Origin: Acidobacteriota bacterium | GTDB taxonomy: Bacteria; Acidobacteriota; Vicinamibacteria; Marinacidobacterales; Marinacidobacteraceae | Direction of reading: 5' to 3' | Length of the DNA: 64,000 nucleotides | NCBI GenBank assembly: GCA_009835985.1 | Contig: VXWI01000036.1 | Location: 107,470 to 171,469, forward strand | Shown: positions 51,158-61,731 of the stretch, in pieces | How positions within the stretch are numbered: position 1 is the stretch's first letter | Layout: each line of letters opens with the position of its first letter | Notes under the pieces: generated by a model | Seen by the model: only the letters and a program-made list of their open reading frames with translations | Database searches by the model: none | What the model was told of the DNA's origin: nothing | Program-made: the position numbers and the translations under genes

Positions 51158-52330
51158 CTACCGCTCGAACAACGCGGCCACGCCCATGCCGCCGCTGACG
51201 CAGAGGGTCGCGATTCCGTAGCGCGCGTCGCGGCGCTTCATCTCGTGGAGCAGGGTGACCACGATGCGAGCGCCGGTGGCCCCGATGGGATGGCCGAGGG
51301 CGATGGCGCCGCCGTTCACGTTCAGCCGCTCCGGATCGAGATCGAGGTCGCGGGCGCAGGCGAGCACCTGCGGCGCGAACGCCTCGTTCAGTTCCACGAG
51401 GGCGACGTCTTCGAGGCTCAGTCCCGTCCTTGCCAGCAGGTCGCGTACCGCGGGGACGGGCCCGATCCCCATCACGCGGGGGTCCACGCCAGCGGTCGCG
51501 TAGCCGGCGAGTCGGGCCATCGGCTCGACCCCGAGTTCGGACGCCCGGTCGGACGAAAGCACCAGCACCGCGGCGCCGCCGTCGGTGATGCCCGACGAGT
51601 TTCCGGCGTGCACCACACCGTCTTTGCGAAACACGGGCTTGAGCTTCGCGAGCGATTCCGGCGTCACCCCGTCCCGGGCATGTTCGTCCCGCGCGACTTC
51701 CACTTCGCCCTTCCGCGTCACCACGGCGACCGGCGCGATTTCCCGGTCGAAGTGGCCCGCCGCCCGCGCCGCCTCGGCGCGGTTCTGGCTGGTGGCCGCG
51801 TACGCGTCGCACTCGGCGCGGGACAACCCGTACTGGTCGGCGAGCGTCTCTGCGGTCTCCCCCATGAGCTGATCGGCCAGCGGGCAATGGAAGCCGTCGC
51901 GGTACATCCCGTCGTCGAGCGGGCCGTCGCCGAAGCGCTGTCCCCAGCGCGCCGAGGGGAGCAGGAACGGCGTGTTGCTCATGCTCTCGGCGCCGCCGGC
52001 GAGCACCGCCCGCGCGTCTCCGAGGCGGATGTCGGCGGCCGCGTCCAGGATCGCCCTGAGACCCGAGGCGCACGCCTGGTTCACGGTGCGCGCCGGCACC
52101 CGATCCGCGAGTCCGGCGCGCCGCCCGACCTGGCGCGCGGGGTTCGGGCCGACTCCGGCCTGGCGGGCGTTCCCGAAGACGACCTGGTCCACCGCCTCGG
52201 ACGGCATCGCCGCGGCGCCGAGGGCGCTCCGGGCGGCGGCGGCGCCGAGCTCGGGAGCGGTCAGCGAGGCGAGCGCTCCGCCAAACCGACCGATGGGCGT
52301 GCGGCGCGCCCCCGCGAGGACTATGTCCAT
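51158..52330 (-). CDS. Acetyl-CoA C-acyltransferase (thiolase)
   Basis: A 390-residue thiolase that cleaves a 3-oxoacyl-CoA to acetyl-CoA plus a shortened acyl-CoA, or runs in reverse. Catalytic residues: Cys88-region [51 protein letters not shown], and the His and Cys of [18 protein letters not shown] and TLCVSGGMG. Start ATG 52330. It lies just downstream of boxB and boxC on the same strand (3-base gap), so here it may act late in aromatic degradation, for example on 3-oxoadipyl-CoA. General beta-oxidation is equally possible. Confidence 0.88.
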   Translation of the reverse strand: MDIVLAGARRTPIGRFGGALASLTAPELGAAAARSALGAAAMPSEAVDQVVFGNARQAGVGPNPARQVGRRAGLADRVPARTVNQACASGLRAILDAAADIRLGDARAVLAGGAESMSNTPFLLPSARWGQRFGDGPLDDGMYRDGFHCPLADQLMGETAETLADQYGLSRAECDAYAATSQNRAEAARAAGHFDREIAPVAVVTRKGEVEVARDEHARDGVTPESLAKLKPVFRKDGVVHAGNSSGITDGGAAVLVLSSDRASELGVEPMARLAGYATAGVDPRVMGIGPVPAVRDLLARTGLSLEDVALVELNEAFAPQVLACARDLDLDPERLNVNGGAIALGHPIGATGARIVVTLLHEMKRRDARYGIATLCVSGGMGVAALFER

Positions 52331-52332
52331 CA

Positions 52333-53739
<1,407 letters not shown>

Positions 53740-53756
53740 GTCTTGGTCTGCGATTG

Positions 53757-55406
53757 TCAGGTTCTCTTCCAATCGAATTCCGGGCGTTCGGGTCTGCCGT
53801 AGGTGGTCAGGGCGCCGCGCTCCCCGATCGCGTTCGGGCGCTGGAAGATCCAGTTCTGCCAGGCCGAGAGGCGGCCGAAGATCCGGGTCTCCATGGTCTC
53901 GGGACCGGCGAACCGCAACGACGCCTCCATCCCGGTGAGCGCGTCCGGCGAGAACCCGACCCGTTCCTCGATCGCCACCCGGAGCTCGTCCTCCCAGTCG
54001 AGGTCGTCGGGAGCGAAGGTGGCGAGGCCGAGTCTTTCCGCCTCCGCGGCAGCGATGGCCCGCAAGCCAAGCCCCTTGGCGCCGTCGGGATTTCCGAAAA
54101 AGCGGGTCGCGAGCCGCGAGAGGCCGTTCGCCATCACGTAGTCGCCGTAGTTCAACTCGGTCAGCTCCACCCCGGCGGGGCGGTCCGGATCGTCGCAGAG
54201 GTAGGACCGGTCCGCCGCGAGGAGCAACTCGGCCAGCGTCCCCGCGAACCGCTCCCCGGCCTCCGCAACCGCAAAGAAGCTCCGCGCCGTCTGGTCGAGC
54301 CGGCGGAACGTCTGCCCGACGCGGAATCGGGTCTGGGAGGCGAGCCAGACCAGGCCGCACCGGAGGAGGCGCTCGTCCGCCTCCTTGACGGCATCGGGAT
54401 CCCCCGCGGTCCGCAACACCACCACCCCGAGTTCCGGCTCGTTGAAGCGCAGCCGGCAAAGCGCGTCGTCGAGTTCCCGCGCCATCCGCAGGTGCCACAG
54501 CGACGCCCCCGCCGCCGCAAGCGCCGCCTGGTCCTCTGGAAACGGGTCCTTGGGGGCGTGCACGATCACCGTCGCCGTCCGTTCGCTCCGGTCGAGGCGC
54601 AGCTCGACGTGGCGATACCGGACGGCGTCGGGACTTTCCTCCGGTTCCAGGGGATCGAGGACGATTCCGCGCTTCTCGCGGCCGGCGGTACCCGGGGAAG
54701 GGGCGGCGAGCGCCGCCGCCCGTTCCCGGATCCGGTCCTCGAAACGGCTCCGCGGGGCGAGGCCGTCCACGAGGCCCCACTCGAGCGCCCGGCGGCCGCG
54801 AATTCCCTCAGCCAGGGTGGAGAACGCGTCCGCGCGGTCCCTCCGTACCCCGCGCTTGTCGATGACTCGCGTCAGCCCGCCCGTTCCCGGGAGCACGCCC
54901 AGCAGCGGCACTTCCGGAAGCGAGACGGCCGAGCTGCCGTCGTCCACCAGCAGGATCTCGTCGCAGGCGAGCGCGAGTTCGTAGCCGCCGCCGGCGCAGG
55001 TGCCGGAAAGCGCCGCCAGGTACTTCTGGTCGCTTCCCAGGCTCGCCTCCTCGATGTGGAGCCGCGTCTCGTTCGTGTACTTGCAGAAGTTCACCTTGAA
55101 CCCGTGGGAGGAGCCGGCCAGCATGAAGATGTTGGCGCCCGACGAGAAGACGCGGTCGAGGGCGCTCCGGATCACCACCGCTCCCACCCAGGGGTGCTCG
55201 AACCGCAGCCGTTCCACGGCGTCCGCGAGTTCGATGTCCACCCCCAGGTCGTAGCTGTTCAGCTTGAGGGCGTACCCCGGCCGGATGCCGCCTGCCTCTT
55301 CGACCTGGAGCGTCAGGGTGGCGATCTCCCCGTCGACGTCCAGGTTCCAGTGGTGGTAGCGCGACGGATGGGTCTCGAAGCGGATGGGGGGAGGAGCAGA
55401 ACTCAT
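53757..55406 (-). CDS. boxC: 2,3-epoxybenzoyl-CoA dihydrolase BoxC
   Basis: A crotonase-superfamily enzyme that opens the epoxide ring of 2,3-epoxybenzoyl-CoA hydrolytically to a C6 semialdehyde-CoA plus formate. 549 residues, the expected double-length form. The N-terminal crotonase core is visible in VGAVVIRSALDRVFSSGANIFMLAGSSHGFK and AALSGTCAGGGYELALACDEILLVDDGSSAVSLPEVPLLGVLPGTGGLTRV. The second half includes LTELNYGDYVMANGLSRLATRFFG and ends FDWKRT, as in known BoxC. ATG 55406 is the first gene of this operon. A GATAAT (55441-55436 on the minus strand) 29 bases upstream may be its -10 box. Confidence 0.93.
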   Translation of the reverse strand: MSSAPPPIRFETHPSRYHHWNLDVDGEIATLTLQVEEAGGIRPGYALKLNSYDLGVDIELADAVERLRFEHPWVGAVVIRSALDRVFSSGANIFMLAGSSHGFKVNFCKYTNETRLHIEEASLGSDQKYLAALSGTCAGGGYELALACDEILLVDDGSSAVSLPEVPLLGVLPGTGGLTRVIDKRGVRRDRADAFSTLAEGIRGRRALEWGLVDGLAPRSRFEDRIRERAAALAAPSPGTAGREKRGIVLDPLEPEESPDAVRYRHVELRLDRSERTATVIVHAPKDPFPEDQAALAAAGASLWHLRMARELDDALCRLRFNEPELGVVVLRTAGDPDAVKEADERLLRCGLVWLASQTRFRVGQTFRRLDQTARSFFAVAEAGERFAGTLAELLLAADRSYLCDDPDRPAGVELTELNYGDYVMANGLSRLATRFFGNPDGAKGLGLRAIAAAEAERLGLATFAPDDLDWEDELRVAIEERVGFSPDALTGMEASLRFAGPETMETRIFGRLSAWQNWIFQRPNAIGERGALTTYGRPERPEFDWKRT

Positions 55407-55482
55407 GGAGTGGTTTCGCAGAAGGGACTTCCGGCATTATCGCGCCCGGACGAGCCGGCGGGCGCCGGACTACGCTTCCCGA

Positions 55483-57501
55483 ATGCGCCCTTCCGCGATC
55501 CGGCTCGCCGCGCTGGCCGGGATCGCCGTGCCGCTGCTTCTCCTACCGGGGGCGGGCGCGACGAGCCAGCCGCCGCAGCCCGCACAGCTCGTCGAGCCGG
55601 ACCAGGCGCTCGCACTCGAGACGGCGCTCGGCCTTCCCCAGGCGCTCGGCTTCGGCGTATCGGCGGACGGTCGCCGGGTCGTTCTCGCGGCGGCGACCCG
55701 GAATCGTTCCACCCTGTTCCTGACCGCCGCGGGCGCCCGGCCGGGAAGGCTTACCGAGGGGCGCCGCTGGGACTCGGCGCCGCGGTTCGTGGGGGACACC
55801 ATGTCGGTCGTCTTCGTCTCCGGACGGCGGCCGCGGGGCGACGAGGAGGAAACCGGCCGCCTCTTCCGGCTGGAGCTGTGGGGCGAGCCGGAACCCCTCA
55901 CCGCACCGGATCTCGAGGCGCGGAGCCCCGCCGTGGACCCGGTCGGGCAGCGCGTCGCCTTCCTTGGCAGGCGGATCCTCGTGGACGAGCCGGACCCCGA
56001 GCCCGGCGCCGGGTGGGACATCTGGCTGGTATCCACCGGCGGCGGCGATCCGGAGCGGCTCACGCAGCACCCGGGCGACGAGGGGCCGCCGGTCTGGTCG
56101 CCGGACGCGACCCGCATCGCCTACAGCTTCGCGTCGGGCGCCGGGCGCGACCTGGCGGTCCTGGCCCTCGGCGAGGGAAGCGCACCTCTCGTACTGACGG
56201 CCGGGAGCGGCCGTGTGGTCCGGGGGCTTCCCGACTGGACCCCCGATGGCGGCGGACTCACCTGGGCGAGCGGCGCTTCCTGTGACCCGGAGTGTCCGGA
56301 CGGCGGGTTCGACGCCGTTCATTTCGTGCGCGCGGACGGCAGCGGCGAACCGTATGCGCTGCTCGCGGGCGAACGTGACCTCGCCGAGCCCCGGTTTCGC
56401 CCTGCGGGAAGCGCACCGGACGAACTCGAGATCGCGTGGATCGAGGCCGACCGGGGCAGCCGGCGCATCCACCGGTCGCGGCTCGGGCGCGACGAGCGAG
56501 GACGCTGGACCCCCGCGGGCCGGGCCCGGATCGTCACCCGCGGCGCCGGGGTGGCGCGCGGCCTCCGCTGGAGCCGGGACGGAATGAGGCTGTTCGCGTT
56601 GCACGAGGCGCCCGTGTTCCCGCGCGACGTGTGGTCCTATCCGGTCACCGGGGGACGCGAGCGGATCACGGACACCCTGTTCGCCGACATCGACGTCCGC
56701 CGCTTCTCGCGGCCGGAAGGGATCGAGCTGGAACGGGACGGCGCCACGGTCCGCGCCTTCCTCTACCGGCCGGCATCGCCGCCCGAGAGCGCGCCGGCGC
56801 CCCTGCTCGTGCATGTCCGGGGGAAAGCCGGGGATGCCTGGAGGAACGGTTTCGACCCCATCGTGCAGTTGTTTACCGCGCAGGGATACGCGGTCCTCGC
56901 GCCCAATGTGCGGGGAACGGACGGGCGCGGGGCCGCGTTCGCCGCGCTCAACGACGCGGACTGGGGAGGCGCCGATCTCGAGGACCTGGTCGCGCTCACG
57001 CGCGCCGCCCGGGAACTGCCTGGCGTTTCTCCGGACGGGGCCTGCATCTTCGGGGTGGAGTACGGCGGTTTCCTCACCCTCGCGGCCCTTGCCCGGCACC
57101 CGGACCTCTTCGCGTGCGGTGTGGAGGCCATGGGGTTCGCGGACCCGCGCACCCTGAACCGGTCCCTCGACCCGGAGCGGCGGGCCTTCGTGGAACGCGA
57201 ACTCGGGCCGGTGCGCGGGAATCTCGAGAACTACCGGCGCCTGTCGCTGAACGGGGGAGCGGGTCCCATCCGGGCGCCGCTCCTGTCGTTCCACGGCGAG
57301 GAGGTGCCGGAGGCGCCGCTCGCAGCGAAGAGCGACTTCCTCGCCGAACTGCGGTCCAGGGCCGACTATCCCCTCGTGGAGCTGTACTTCCGCGGAGACA
57401 CCGGCCGGTCCATCTTCCGTTGGGAGACCGACCGGGGTGCGAACTACGCCTTCTTCCAGAAAGTGCTGGAGTTCCTCTCCGTCCACCTCCAGGTGAACTG
57501 A
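55483..57501 (+). CDS. Exported S9 prolyl-oligopeptidase-like protein lacking the catalytic triad
   Basis: A 672-residue secreted protein with the S9 architecture. It has a signal peptide (IRLAALAGIAVPLLLLPGAGA), an N-terminal TolB/PD40-type propeller (about 60-400; GWDIWLVSTGGGDPERLTQHPGDEGPPVWSPDATRIAYSF), and an alpha/beta-hydrolase domain (about 430-672; LLVHVRGKAGDAWRNGFDPIVQLFTAQGYAVLAPNVRGTDGRG). In active enzymes the nucleophile elbow is GxSYGG; here it is GVEYGG with Glu526. The usual catalytic-His motif GEGHGF is GDTGRSIF (Arg642), and the catalytic Asp loop reads HGEEVPEAP. It is therefore expected to be inactive as a peptidase. ATG 55483 is chosen to give a clean signal peptide. 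The gene diverges from boxC. Confidence 0.82.
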   Translation: MRPSAIRLAALAGIAVPLLLLPGAGATSQPPQPAQLVEPDQALALETALGLPQALGFGVSADGRRVVLAAATRNRSTLFLTAAGARPGRLTEGRRWDSAPRFVGDTMSVVFVSGRRPRGDEEETGRLFRLELWGEPEPLTAPDLEARSPAVDPVGQRVAFLGRRILVDEPDPEPGAGWDIWLVSTGGGDPERLTQHPGDEGPPVWSPDATRIAYSFASGAGRDLAVLALGEGSAPLVLTAGSGRVVRGLPDWTPDGGGLTWASGASCDPECPDGGFDAVHFVRADGSGEPYALLAGERDLAEPRFRPAGSAPDELEIAWIEADRGSRRIHRSRLGRDERGRWTPAGRARIVTRGAGVARGLRWSRDGMRLFALHEAPVFPRDVWSYPVTGGRERITDTLFADIDVRRFSRPEGIELERDGATVRAFLYRPASPPESAPAPLLVHVRGKAGDAWRNGFDPIVQLFTAQGYAVLAPNVRGTDGRGAAFAALNDADWGGADLEDLVALTRAARELPGVSPDGACIFGVEYGGFLTLAALARHPDLFACGVEAMGFADPRTLNRSLDPERRAFVERELGPVRGNLENYRRLSLNGGAGPIRAPLLSFHGEEVPEAPLAAKSDFLAELRSRADYPLVELYFRGDTGRSIFRWETDRGANYAFFQKVLEFLSVHLQVN

Positions 57502-57643
57502 GCCGGGCGGCTCGGGACGCCGGCCGGTTCTCGCGGTAGCGGCCTCCGGACCGGCGCGCTGCGCACCTCGCGCCCCCACCCGGAAGAGGTGGCTCCCGCC
57601 TCGGCGCGGAGGTCCCGAAGGGGTTTACGCGCCGGCTCGGACC
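57502..57643. terminator. GC-rich inverted repeats between convergent genes
   Basis: This 142-base gap between the S9-like gene and lipA contains several inverted repeats, for example GCCGGCCGG at 57520-57528 against CCGGACCGGC further on. It also contains GCGCCCCCACCCGGAAGAGGTGG near 57570-57592, a degenerate version of the CCCCCACCGGGAGAACTGG repeat found at 6859 and 51085. Likely a bidirectional terminator. No gene. Confidence 0.4.
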
Positions 57644-58564
57644 CTAATCCGGAATCTGGTTCGCGGCGTGGTAGGAGCTACGTACCAGCGGTCCGGCCTC
57701 CACGTGCCGGAGACCGATCGCCTTGCCCCGCTCGGCGACCGCCCGGAACTCGTCCGGCGGCACGAACCGCTCGACGGGAAGGTGCGCCGGGGTGGGCTGG
57801 AGGTACTGGCCGGCGGTCAGGATGTCCACCGAATTCCGGACGAGGTCTTCCATGAGGGCGTCCAGTTCTTCGGCCGTTTCCCCGAGCCCGAGCATCACTC
57901 CGGTCTTGGTCAGCGCCCCGGGCCGCAGTTCCTTGGCGCGGCGCAGCAGATCGAGCGAGCGCTGGTACCGCGCTCCGGGTCGGACCGCCTTGTAGAGGCG
58001 CGGCACCGTCTCCACGTTGTGATTGAGGATCTCGGGTTCCTTCTCCATCACGATGGCGAGCGCCGACCAGTCCCCCTGGAAGTCCGGGATCAGCACCTCG
58101 ACGGTGGTGTCCGGGCAGCGACGCCGGACGGCCCGGATGGTCTCGGCGAAGATGCCGGCGCCGCCGTCCGCCAGGTCGTCCCGGTTCACCGAAGTGATCA
58201 CCGCGTGGCGGAGCTCCATGAGTTCGACGGCGTCGGCGACCCGCTCCGGTTCTCCGAGATCGAGGCCGACCGGGCGTCCGGTGGTCACGGCGCAGAACCG
58301 GCAGGCCCGGGTGCAGATGTCACCCAGGATCATGAACGTGGCGGTTCCCTGACCCCAGCACTCCGCGACGTTCGGGCAGCGGGCCTCCTCGCACACCGTG
58401 TGGAGGTTCTTCTCGCGGAGAAGGCTCCGGAGCCGTGCCCAGGTGGGGCCGGACGGGACCCGTACCTTGAGCCAGTCCGGCCGCGGACGGCGGGCGGGGC
58501 GCGGTGCGATCTCGGGAAAGGGACCCGCTCCCGAGCCGATCACGGGGAGGGGGACCGCGCTCAA
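57644..58564 (-). CDS. lipA: Lipoyl synthase LipA
   Basis: A radical-SAM enzyme that inserts two sulfurs into the octanoyl group on the E2 (and GcvH) lysine, the step after LipB. 306 residues. The auxiliary cluster uses Cys58, 63 and 69 (CEEARCPNVAEC); the radical-SAM cluster Cys84, 88 and 91 (CTRACRFC). Other signatures: VITSVNRDDLADGGAG, VEVLIPDFQGD, NHNVETVPRLY and the C-terminal VRSSYHAAN with the conserved RSSY. The start TTG 58564 overlaps the E2 stop (TTGA). Last gene of the lpd-lipB-E1beta-E2-lipA operon, so the complex and its cofactor synthesis are expressed together. Confidence 0.95.
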   Translation of the reverse strand: MSAVPLPVIGSGAGPFPEIAPRPARRPRPDWLKVRVPSGPTWARLRSLLREKNLHTVCEEARCPNVAECWGQGTATFMILGDICTRACRFCAVTTGRPVGLDLGEPERVADAVELMELRHAVITSVNRDDLADGGAGIFAETIRAVRRRCPDTTVEVLIPDFQGDWSALAIVMEKEPEILNHNVETVPRLYKAVRPGARYQRSLDLLRRAKELRPGALTKTGVMLGLGETAEELDALMEDLVRNSVDILTAGQYLQPTPAHLPVERFVPPDEFRAVAERGKAIGLRHVEAGPLVRSSYHAANQIPD

Positions 58565-59904
58565 GGCTTGAGGTCGCCCTCGGGCCAGTTCTCGAGGCGG
58601 GACTTCACGGCGGCCATGAACTGATCCGCGACCGCGCCGTCGATAAGGCGATGGTCGAAGGACAGGGCCAGGAACACCATGGAGCGCACCGCGATGGCGT
58701 CGCCGTCCACCACCACCGGCCGCTTGTGGACGCCGCCGACGCCGAGGATCGCCACCTGCGGCTGGGCGATGATGGGTGTGCCGAAGAGAGCCCCGAAGGG
58801 GCCCGGATTCGTGATCGTGAAGGTGCCGCCCTGGACTTCGTCCGGTGTCAGCGCGCCGGTCCGGGAACGCTGGGCCAGGTCTTTGATTCCGCGGGCAAGA
58901 CCCATGAAGTTCCGCTCGTCCGCGCGCTGGAGCACCGGCACGATGAGCCCGTCGGCGAGGGCGACGGCGACGCCGAGGTTCACGCTCCGGTGGTACACGA
59001 CGTGATCTTCGCCGAGCGAGGCGTTGAGGATCGGGAACTCGCCGAGCGCATCGATCGCCGCCTGGGCGAAGAAGGGCATCAGGGTGAGCCGGACGCCCGC
59101 CCGCTCTTCGAAGGCCGGCCCGTTGGCGGCCCGGATGGCGACCACCCGGGACATGTCCACCTCGAACACCGTGGTGACGTGCGCCGAGGTCCGGCGGGAA
59201 CGGACCATGTGGTCGGCGATCGAGCGCCGCATGTGAGTCAGGGGTTCGCTCCGGTCGCCGTCCAGCCTCGCGGGGGCTGCCGGAGGCGGCTGCGGATCCG
59301 GGGCGGGGGCTTCTGCGGCGGGCGCCCCGGCGGCGGCCGGCGGCGCTTCGACGACTTCCGGTTCCGGAGCGGGGGGCGCCTCGCGGCTCTCCAGGAACGC
59401 CAGCATGTCCCGCTTGCTGACCCGGCCGCCCTCGCCGGTCCCCGGGACGTCGGCAAGGTCCACCCCGTGTTCCCGAGCCATGCGCCGCACGAGCGGCGAG
59501 CTCCGGGGCTGACGCCGGACCGGCCTCGGGAGCGCCTCCTCTTTCGCCGACGCGGAGTCGGGGGCCCGGGAAGGTGCCTCGGTCGGAGCGTCATCGGTTT
59601 CGGCAGCGACCCCAGAGGCCGGCTCGCCGTCCGATTCCGACGTTTCGTCGGGAGACCAGGCCTCCCCTTCCGCTGCGATGCGCCCCACCACGCTGTTCAC
59701 CGTGACCGTTTCCCCCTCGGGGACCAGGATCTCCACGAGCCGCCCGGTCAGCGCGGCGGGGACCTCGGTGTCCACCTTGTCGGTGGCGATGTCGAAGAGG
59801 GGGTCATCCCGTTCGACGGTGTCACCGACGGCAACCCGCCACTTGGTGATCGTCCCCTCGGTGATGCTCTCCCCCATCTGGGGCATGATGATGTCGCTGG
59901 GCAC
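58561..59904 (-). CDS. pdhC: Dihydrolipoamide acyltransferase E2 of a 2-oxoacid dehydrogenase complex
   Basis: Core subunit of a pyruvate or branched-chain 2-oxoacid dehydrogenase, passing the acyl group from its lipoyl arm to CoA. One lipoyl domain (1-78) has the target Lys43 in DIATDKVDTEVPA. A Pro/Ala linker follows, then the E3/E1-binding domain near 132-172 (SSPLVRRMAREHGVDLADVPGTGEGGRVSKRDML). A second Ala/Pro-rich linker precedes the catalytic domain from about 215 (EPLTHMRRSIADHMVRS), with the active-site His in SFDHRLIDGAVADQF. 447 residues. Substrate specificity cannot be read. ATG 59904 follows the E1beta gene after a 118-base gap that holds only GC-rich repeats. Confidence 0.92.
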   Translation of the reverse strand: MPSDIIMPQMGESITEGTITKWRVAVGDTVERDDPLFDIATDKVDTEVPAALTGRLVEILVPEGETVTVNSVVGRIAAEGEAWSPDETSESDGEPASGVAAETDDAPTEAPSRAPDSASAKEEALPRPVRRQPRSSPLVRRMAREHGVDLADVPGTGEGGRVSKRDMLAFLESREAPPAPEPEVVEAPPAAAGAPAAEAPAPDPQPPPAAPARLDGDRSEPLTHMRRSIADHMVRSRRTSAHVTTVFEVDMSRVVAIRAANGPAFEERAGVRLTLMPFFAQAAIDALGEFPILNASLGEDHVVYHRSVNLGVAVALADGLIVPVLQRADERNFMGLARGIKDLAQRSRTGALTPDEVQGGTFTITNPGPFGALFGTPIIAQPQVAILGVGGVHKRPVVVDGDAIAVRSMVFLALSFDHRLIDGAVADQFMAAVKSRLENWPEGDLKP

Positions 59905-60022
59905 GAGCGGGGAATTCTATTGTGGCGGCGGGTGGGCGCTCACGCTGTCCCGGCCGAGGCGGGCTTTGCCGGCTGCGACCCGCGTTCCGAGCCGGGCGCG
60001 CTTTCCGCCGGGCGGCGCTCGT

Positions 60023-61003
60023 TCAGTAACGGACCAGGCGGAGCGCCGCCTCCACCACCCGGTCCGCGTTCGGGAGCACCGCGTCCTCGAGTTCCGCGGC
60101 GTAGGGTACCGGGGTGTCGGCCGCCGCGACCCGCGCCACCGGGGCGTCCAGGTCGCCGAAGAGGTGCTCCGCGGCGAGCGCCGCGATCTCACCGCCGAAA
60201 CCGCCGGTGAGGTTGTCTTCGTGCAGCACCAGCAGCCGGCTGGTGCGGCGGACGGAATCGAAGAGCGCCTCCCGGTCGAACGGGACCAGGCAGCGCAGAT
60301 CGATCACCTCCGCTTCTACCCCTTCGGCGGCGAGTCGCTCCGCGGCGTCGAGCGCCACCCACACGGCAGCTCCGTAGGCGGCGATGGTGAGCGCGTCCCC
60401 TGCGCGCCGGATCGCGGCCCGCCCGAGTGGAACCACCTCCGGGGCGCTCTCGAACTCCTCGTCCGGAACCTTCAGGCTCCGGTAGAGGCGTTTGTGTTCC
60501 AGGAACAGCACCGGATCGTCGTCCCGGATGGCAGCGCGCAGCAGCCCGGCCGCGTCCGGCGCCGTCGCGGGAGCCGCGACCTTGATTCCCGGCGTGTGGG
60601 CGAAGTGCGCTTCCGGGTTCTGCGAGTGGAAGGGTCCCGCGCGGACTCCGGCGCCCGAGGGGCCGCGCAACACCAGGGGAACGGCCGCGCCCGCGCGGTA
60701 GCGGCTCTTGGCGGCGAAGTTCGTGACCGCGTTGAAGGCGCTCGCGATGAAGTCCATGAACTGGAACTCCACCACCGGACGAAGGCCGGCGAGCGCGGCC
60801 CCCACCGCCATCCCGGTGAATCCCTCCTCGCTGATCGGGGTGTCCATCACACGGTCCGGGCCGAAGTCGTCGAGGAACCCGTCGGTCAGGCGGAACGCCC
60901 CCCCGTAGATGCCGATGTCCTCGCCGAGCAGGATCACCCGCGGATCGCGCTCCATCTCCGAACGCAGGGCCCGGCGAATGGCCTCGAAGTAGGTGACCGG
61001 CAC
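60023..61003 (-). CDS. pdhB: 2-oxoacid dehydrogenase E1 component, beta subunit
   Basis: The beta half of a heterotetrameric thiamine-diphosphate E1. 326 residues from GTG 61003 (VPVTYFEAIRRALRSEMERDPRVILLGEDIG, matching the family start). Key pieces: TPISEEGFTGMAVGAALAGLRPVVEFQFMDF, the ThDP-activating Glu region, LRGPSGAGVRAGPFHSQNPEAHFAHTPG, DDPVLFLEHKRLYR, VEVIDLRCLVPFDREAL and HEDNLTGGFGGEIAA. A CTG at 61021 overlapping the lipB stop is another possible start. The alpha subunit, which binds ThDP and is normally next door, is absent from this operon and from the window. Confidence 0.92.
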   Translation of the reverse strand: MPVTYFEAIRRALRSEMERDPRVILLGEDIGIYGGAFRLTDGFLDDFGPDRVMDTPISEEGFTGMAVGAALAGLRPVVEFQFMDFIASAFNAVTNFAAKSRYRAGAAVPLVLRGPSGAGVRAGPFHSQNPEAHFAHTPGIKVAAPATAPDAAGLLRAAIRDDDPVLFLEHKRLYRSLKVPDEEFESAPEVVPLGRAAIRRAGDALTIAAYGAAVWVALDAAERLAAEGVEAEVIDLRCLVPFDREALFDSVRRTSRLLVLHEDNLTGGFGGEIAALAAEHLFGDLDAPVARVAAADTPVPYAAELEDAVLPNADRVVEAALRLVRY

Positions 61004-61017
61004 GGCGCTCGTGACCG

Positions 61018-61731
61018 TCAGGAACCGTGGTGAGCACCCACTGCGGTTGGGAGGTCCCCCGGCGCCGGAACCAGCCGGCGGCCCAGGACCTCCGCGAACG
61101 CATCCGCCAGCCGGTCGGCGACCGCGTCCAGCGGCACGGCGCGGCCGGTCTCCGCTTCGAGCGAGGTCGCCCCCGCATCCCGGATGCCGCAGGCCACGAT
61201 GTGGGAGTACCAGCCCAGGTCGGTGGTCACGTTGAACGCCAGTCCGTGAGACGCCACCCACCGCGAGACCCGGACGCCGATGGAGGCCAGCTTGCGGGGG
61301 GCTCCACCGGCGCAACACCACACGCCAGTCAATCCCTCGCGGCGGGTGGCGGCCGTTCCGAACCGCGCCGCCGTGTCGATGGCCGCCGCCTCCAGCGCCC
61401 GCAGATAGGCGTGGACGTCCTTCCGCCAACCGCCCAGATGCACGATCGGATACGCGACCAGTTGGCCGGGGCCATGAAACGTCACGTCCCCGCCGCGATC
61501 GGTCTCGACGACCTCGGCGCCGCGGCCGGCGAGTGCTTCCGGCGGTTCGAGCAGGTTCTCGCGCTGGGCGCTCTTCCCGAGCGTGAAGACCGGCGGGTGC
61601 TCGGTGAGCAGGAGGACATCGGGAATCTCGTCACGCTGGCGGCGCGCCACCAGATCCCGCTGGAAACCCCAGGCGGCCCGATAGCCGAGCGGCCGGCGAT
61701 CGACCCGCCAGAGCGGCGGCGCCGGGGTCAA
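61018..61731 (-). CDS. lipB: Octanoyl-[ACP]:protein octanoyltransferase LipB
   Basis: Moves octanoyl groups from acyl carrier protein to the lipoyl domain Lys of E2 and GcvH, preparing it for LipA. 237 residues from TTG 61731, which overlaps the lpd stop (TTGA). Motifs: LLLTEHPPVFTLGK, RGGDVTFHGPGQLVAYPIVHL, catalytic Lys147 in RKLASIGVRVSRWVASHG and thioester Cys181 in HIVACGIRDAGATSLE. All key residues are intact. The operon context with E1beta, E2, E3 and lipA is a strong functional fit. Confidence 0.94.
   Translation of the reverse strand: MTPAPPLWRVDRRPLGYRAAWGFQRDLVARRQRDEIPDVLLLTEHPPVFTLGKSAQRENLLEPPEALAGRGAEVVETDRGGDVTFHGPGQLVAYPIVHLGGWRKDVHAYLRALEAAAIDTAARFGTAATRREGLTGVWCCAGGAPRKLASIGVRVSRWVASHGLAFNVTTDLGWYSHIVACGIRDAGATSLEAETGRAVPLDAVADRLADAFAEVLGRRLVPAPGDLPTAVGAHHGS

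Noticed and set aside
59905-60022. Remnant of an E1-alpha gene between E1beta and E2
   Set aside because: The 118 bases are GC-rich inverted repeats. No E1-alpha motif is readable in any frame.
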